The position numbers were made by a program, and so were the translations under genes. A stretch of 7,089 nucleotides of DNA, taken from Desulfobacterales bacterium. Its GTDB lineage: Bacteria; Desulfobacterota; Desulfobacteria; Desulfobacterales; C00003060. The notes beneath the pieces are model-generated. The model did not search any database, was not told where the DNA came from, and saw nothing but the letters and a program-made list of their open reading frames with translations. Positions within the stretch are counted from its first letter, which is position 1; every line of letters starts with the position of its first letter. This document shows, piece by piece, positions 5,673-7,089 of the stretch. The stretch is from the NCBI GenBank assembly GCA_030668505.1, contig DAOUTV010000080.1, forward strand, positions 1 through 7,089. The letters are read 5' to 3'.

Positions 5673-6368
5673 ATGGAAATGAATACAGTTTTAATTGTTG
5701 ACGATAGTGTAATGCTTACAAGGTATCTCAAGGATTCTTTCAAAAGATACGAGGATAAATTTGCTATTGCAATCGCCAACAATGGCCTAGAAGCCATAGA
5801 AATTTTAAGAAATAGGTCCATCTCCTTGGTGGTAACAGATCTTGAAATGCCCAAAATCGACGGTCTTGGTCTTCTGGCCTATACAAAAAAATATCACCCC
5901 AGCACCCCATGTATCGTCATGTCGGCACATGGAACACCGAAAATAGTAGAAACACTACAATCAGACATCATGCAATTCATTGAGAAGCCGTTTACAGCGG
6001 ATGAGCTTGCCCGGACAATCCTTTCAGCTTTGAAGCGAGGTGTTCCGGACGGGTCTTTGTCCGGGATCTCAATTGCTACTTTTTTACAGATGATTGAAAT
6101 GGAACAGAAAACATGCCTTTGTGAAGTTGAATCGCCCAATCATCCAAAAGGGTTCTTTTATTTTAAGGGGGGCGAACTGTATCATGCTGTTTGTGGTAGT
6201 CTCAAGGGGACGGATGCGGCGATCAAAATGATTCAAATAGAAGATGCCACAATCAATTTTAGAAAGCCTCCTGATAGAAAAATTCCGAGAGGAATTAAGG
6301 TGTCCCTTAAAGCTTTGATCCTTGAGGCCATGACAATCAAGGATGAATCGCATTATGTGGATCCGTAA
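5673..6368 (+). CDS. Response regulator, receiver plus C-terminal PATAN (DUF4388) domain
   Basis: This 231-residue protein (numbered from ATG 5673) has an intact receiver: D10-D11, acceptor D56 in LVVTDLEMP, S84 in IVMSAHG and K105 in EKPF. The PATAN domain runs from about 126 to 222: GSLSGISIATFLQMIEMEQ, then KTCLCEVESP, KGFFYFKGGELYHAVCG and LKGTDAAIKMI. It is the paralogue closest in layout to the protein at 575; both share DG-L-GIS-A-FLQMI and EQKTCL. Two starts compete: ATG 5673 (MEMNTVL) and ATG 5679 (MNTVL). The paralogue at 4866 favours 5679, and neither has a well-placed Shine-Dalgarno, so I report the longer form. The next gene is the Hpt protein 40 nt downstream, a likely phosphodonor. 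The output is probably a protein contact made by the PATAN domain, inferred from cyanobacterial relatives. Confidence 0.9.
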   Translation: MEMNTVLIVDDSVMLTRYLKDSFKRYEDKFAIAIANNGLEAIEILRNRSISLVVTDLEMPKIDGLGLLAYTKKYHPSTPCIVMSAHGTPKIVETLQSDIMQFIEKPFTADELARTILSALKRGVPDGSLSGISIATFLQMIEMEQKTCLCEVESPNHPKGFFYFKGGELYHAVCGSLKGTDAAIKMIQIEDATINFRKPPDRKIPRGIKVSLKALILEAMTIKDESHYVDP

Positions 6369-6408
6369 CAGATTTTGAAGAAAAGTTTTTTGGAAAGGGG
6401 ATAATGAT

Positions 6409-6846
6409 ATGGGCGATAACAATATAACGATTGGCGACCAACTTGGTGGTAACCAGGAGATCATTGACGGTTTTGTGAATGAGGCAAAGGAATATCTCAA
6501 TGCTGTCAGGGATGATTTTCTCAATCTTGAAAAACAGAAAGATAATCCGGATCAGGCACTTATTGATAAAGTTTTTCGTGCGATTCACTCGGTTAAGGGC
6601 GCAGCCGGTTTTTTGGGCCTTGATAATATAGGCGTTCTTGCGTATGTTATGGAAACGATGCTTTCCAGGATGCGTGCCGGGAAAATGCGTCTGGAATCCG
6701 AATATATAGATGCACTTCTGGCAGGAGTAGATCTTCTATCAGCTATGCTGAATGACATCAAGCATAGTAACGAGATGGACATATCAAGTGTCCACGACCG
6801 TCTGTCCGGCCAGCTTGAAGAGACCATCAAAGGCAACACAAGTTAG
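6409..6846 (+). CDS. Stand-alone Hpt (histidine phosphotransfer) protein
   Basis: This 145-residue protein is a single Hpt domain of the CheA P1 type: acidic helix FVNEAKEYLNAVRDDFLNLE, then phospho-acceptor H60 in FRAIHSVKGAAGFLGL, and a third helix with LAYVMETMLSRMRAGKM. It stops after about 85 more residues with no P2, dimerisation, HATPase or CheW-like domain, and the DNA after the stop shows no continuation, so it is not an obviously truncated CheA with downstream parts. Its start has AAAGGGG at 6394-6400 with 8-nt spacing; a nearby ATG at 6404 is in another frame. It is related in pattern to the Hpt domain encoded at 3273 (F-R-x-x-H-[ST]-[LV]-K-G-[SA]-A-[SG]-F-[VL]-G-L) but has no sensor domain. 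It probably shuttles phosphate between a kinase encoded elsewhere and the receivers of this locus. Confidence 0.9.
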   Translation: MGDNNITIGDQLGGNQEIIDGFVNEAKEYLNAVRDDFLNLEKQKDNPDQALIDKVFRAIHSVKGAAGFLGLDNIGVLAYVMETMLSRMRAGKMRLESEYIDALLAGVDLLSAMLNDIKHSNEMDISSVHDRLSGQLEETIKGNTS

Positions 6847-6875
6847 AGGGTTGTAATGAACACCTGGGTTGAGTG

Positions 6876-6903
6876 GTTCAACGTTCACGGTTCCCGGTTG
6901 AAG
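6876..6903 (+). repeat. Heptamer tandem repeat, left array
   Basis: Four consecutive 7-nt units with exact period: GTTCAAC (6876), GTTCACG (6883), GTTCCCG (6890), GTTGAAG (6897). Degenerate heptamer arrays of this kind occur between genes in many bacterial genomes, notably as STRR sequences in cyanobacteria. A second array of the same motif and orientation lies about 85 nt downstream. Confidence 0.7.
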
Positions 6904-6907
6904 AATC

Positions 6908-6965
6908 CTAACTGGCTGTTAGCAAAGGGACTCCGCTGAAGCTATGTCCCTCTCGCGAAAGCGGA
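6908..6965 (+). ncRNA. Possible structured RNA or REP-like element with pseudoknot potential
   Basis: Hairpin CTAAC (6908-6912) / GTTAG (6918-6922) has a 5-nt loop. Next, AGGGAC (6926-6931) pairs with GTCCCT (6946-6951). The first six bases of that loop, TCCGCT (6932-6937), are fully complementary to AGCGGA (6960-6965), giving an H-type pseudoknot with abutting stems. A competing CGC-GAAA-GCG hairpin lies at 6954-6963. I compared it mentally with GEMM-type c-di-GMP riboswitches and it does not fit. It may equally be a DNA-level palindromic repeat. Transcription and strand are unknown. Confidence 0.3.
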
Positions 6966-6988
6966 AGGATGACGCGTCAATAAAGAAA

Positions 6989-7017
6989 GTTCACCGTTCA
7001 AAGTTCATAGGTTCAAA
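6989..7017 (+). repeat. Heptamer tandem repeat, right array
   Basis: Units GTTCACC (6989), GTTCAAA (6996), GTTCATA plus one extra G (7003-7010) and GTTCAAA (7011). The motif, orientation and near-exact 7-nt period match the left array, so the two together bracket the foldable core. Confidence 0.65.
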
Positions 7018-7022
7018 GCCTG

Positions 7023-7081
7023 CCCTGGCGCGACACGCTCGTGAGAGACTATCACGCTCACCAACCAGGTCTGGGCCAGGG
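7023..7081. repeat. Inverted repeat with nested hairpin
   Basis: CCCTGGC (7023-7029) is the exact reverse complement of GCCAGGG (7075-7081). Inside it, CGTGA (7040-7044) pairs with TCACG (7052-7056), and CACGCTC occurs as a direct repeat at 7034-7040 and 7053-7059. The window ends 8 nt later, so the full extent of the element is not visible. Its function is unknown. Confidence 0.4.
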
Positions 7082-7089
7082 GTTGTCAA

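Larger units (their letters stand above)
6847..7089. other. Gene-free downstream region with repeats and foldable DNA
   Basis: No open frame here resembles a gene. The segment is built of GTTCA-type heptamer arrays (6876-6903 and 6989-7017), a core with several inverted repeats between them (6908-6979, including the perfect palindrome TGACGCGTCA at 6970-6979), and a separate 7-bp inverted repeat (7023-7081). It looks like an intergenic repeat element closing the cluster. No simple rho-independent terminator (GC stem followed by T-run) is visible. Confidence 0.6.

Noticed and set aside
6084..6524. Minus-strand open frame of 146 codons across the third PATAN domain and Hpt start
   Set aside because: It lies antisense to two strongly supported genes; a similar antisense opening in the paralogue at 968-1297 shows it follows from the codon pattern of the PATAN domain.
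6908..6965. c-di-GMP (GEMM) riboswitch
   Set aside because: A GCAAAG is present at 6922-6927, but the expected upstream GGCAAACC stem and the downstream receptor helix are missing, and no gene follows in the window.

Overview
The window is a compact, all-plus-strand signalling locus of moderate GC (low 40s percent by eye). It probably comes from a deltaproteobacterium in the broad sense (Desulfobacterota). I infer this from receiver proteins with a C-terminal DUF4388/PATAN domain, a TPR protein with the C-terminal domain I associate with that group, a sigma-54-type promoter, and heptameric GTTCA-type intergenic repeats. No rRNA, tRNA, transposase or CRISPR array is visible, so the taxonomy remains an inference.

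Layout: 1-574 has no convincing gene but holds a near-consensus sigma-54 promoter (307-322) pointing at the cluster. Then follow receiver-PATAN (575-1258), an overlapping receiver-only protein that has lost its PATAN domain (1251-1652, with a frameshifted remnant to 1713), a TPR protein with an internal 81-bp duplication (1719-2708), a canonical CheY-like single-domain receiver (2823-3191), an Hpt-GAF-GAF protein (3273-4781), a second receiver-PATAN whose phospho-acceptor Asp is Glu (4866-5621), a third and intact receiver-PATAN (5673-6368), and a stand-alone Hpt protein (6409-6846). From 6847 to 7089 there is no gene. Two GTTCA-type heptamer arrays flank a strongly foldable core, followed by a further inverted repeat.

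How the genes may work together: the locus encodes two histidine phosphotransfer modules and five receivers but no histidine-kinase catalytic (HATPase) domain. It looks like the distribution half of a phosphorelay that must be charged by a kinase elsewhere, or by a CheA just outside the window. The Hpt-GAF-GAF protein could gate phosphotransfer through its GAF sensors. The PATAN proteins are the likely outputs; in cyanobacteria PATAN proteins act by protein-protein contact, for example in phototaxis and heterocyst patterning. The four related receivers (575, 1251, 4866, 5673) appear to be paralogues at different stages of divergence: two look fully phosphorylatable, one has an Asp-to-Glu change at the acceptor, and one has a damaged acidic pocket and a broken PATAN domain.
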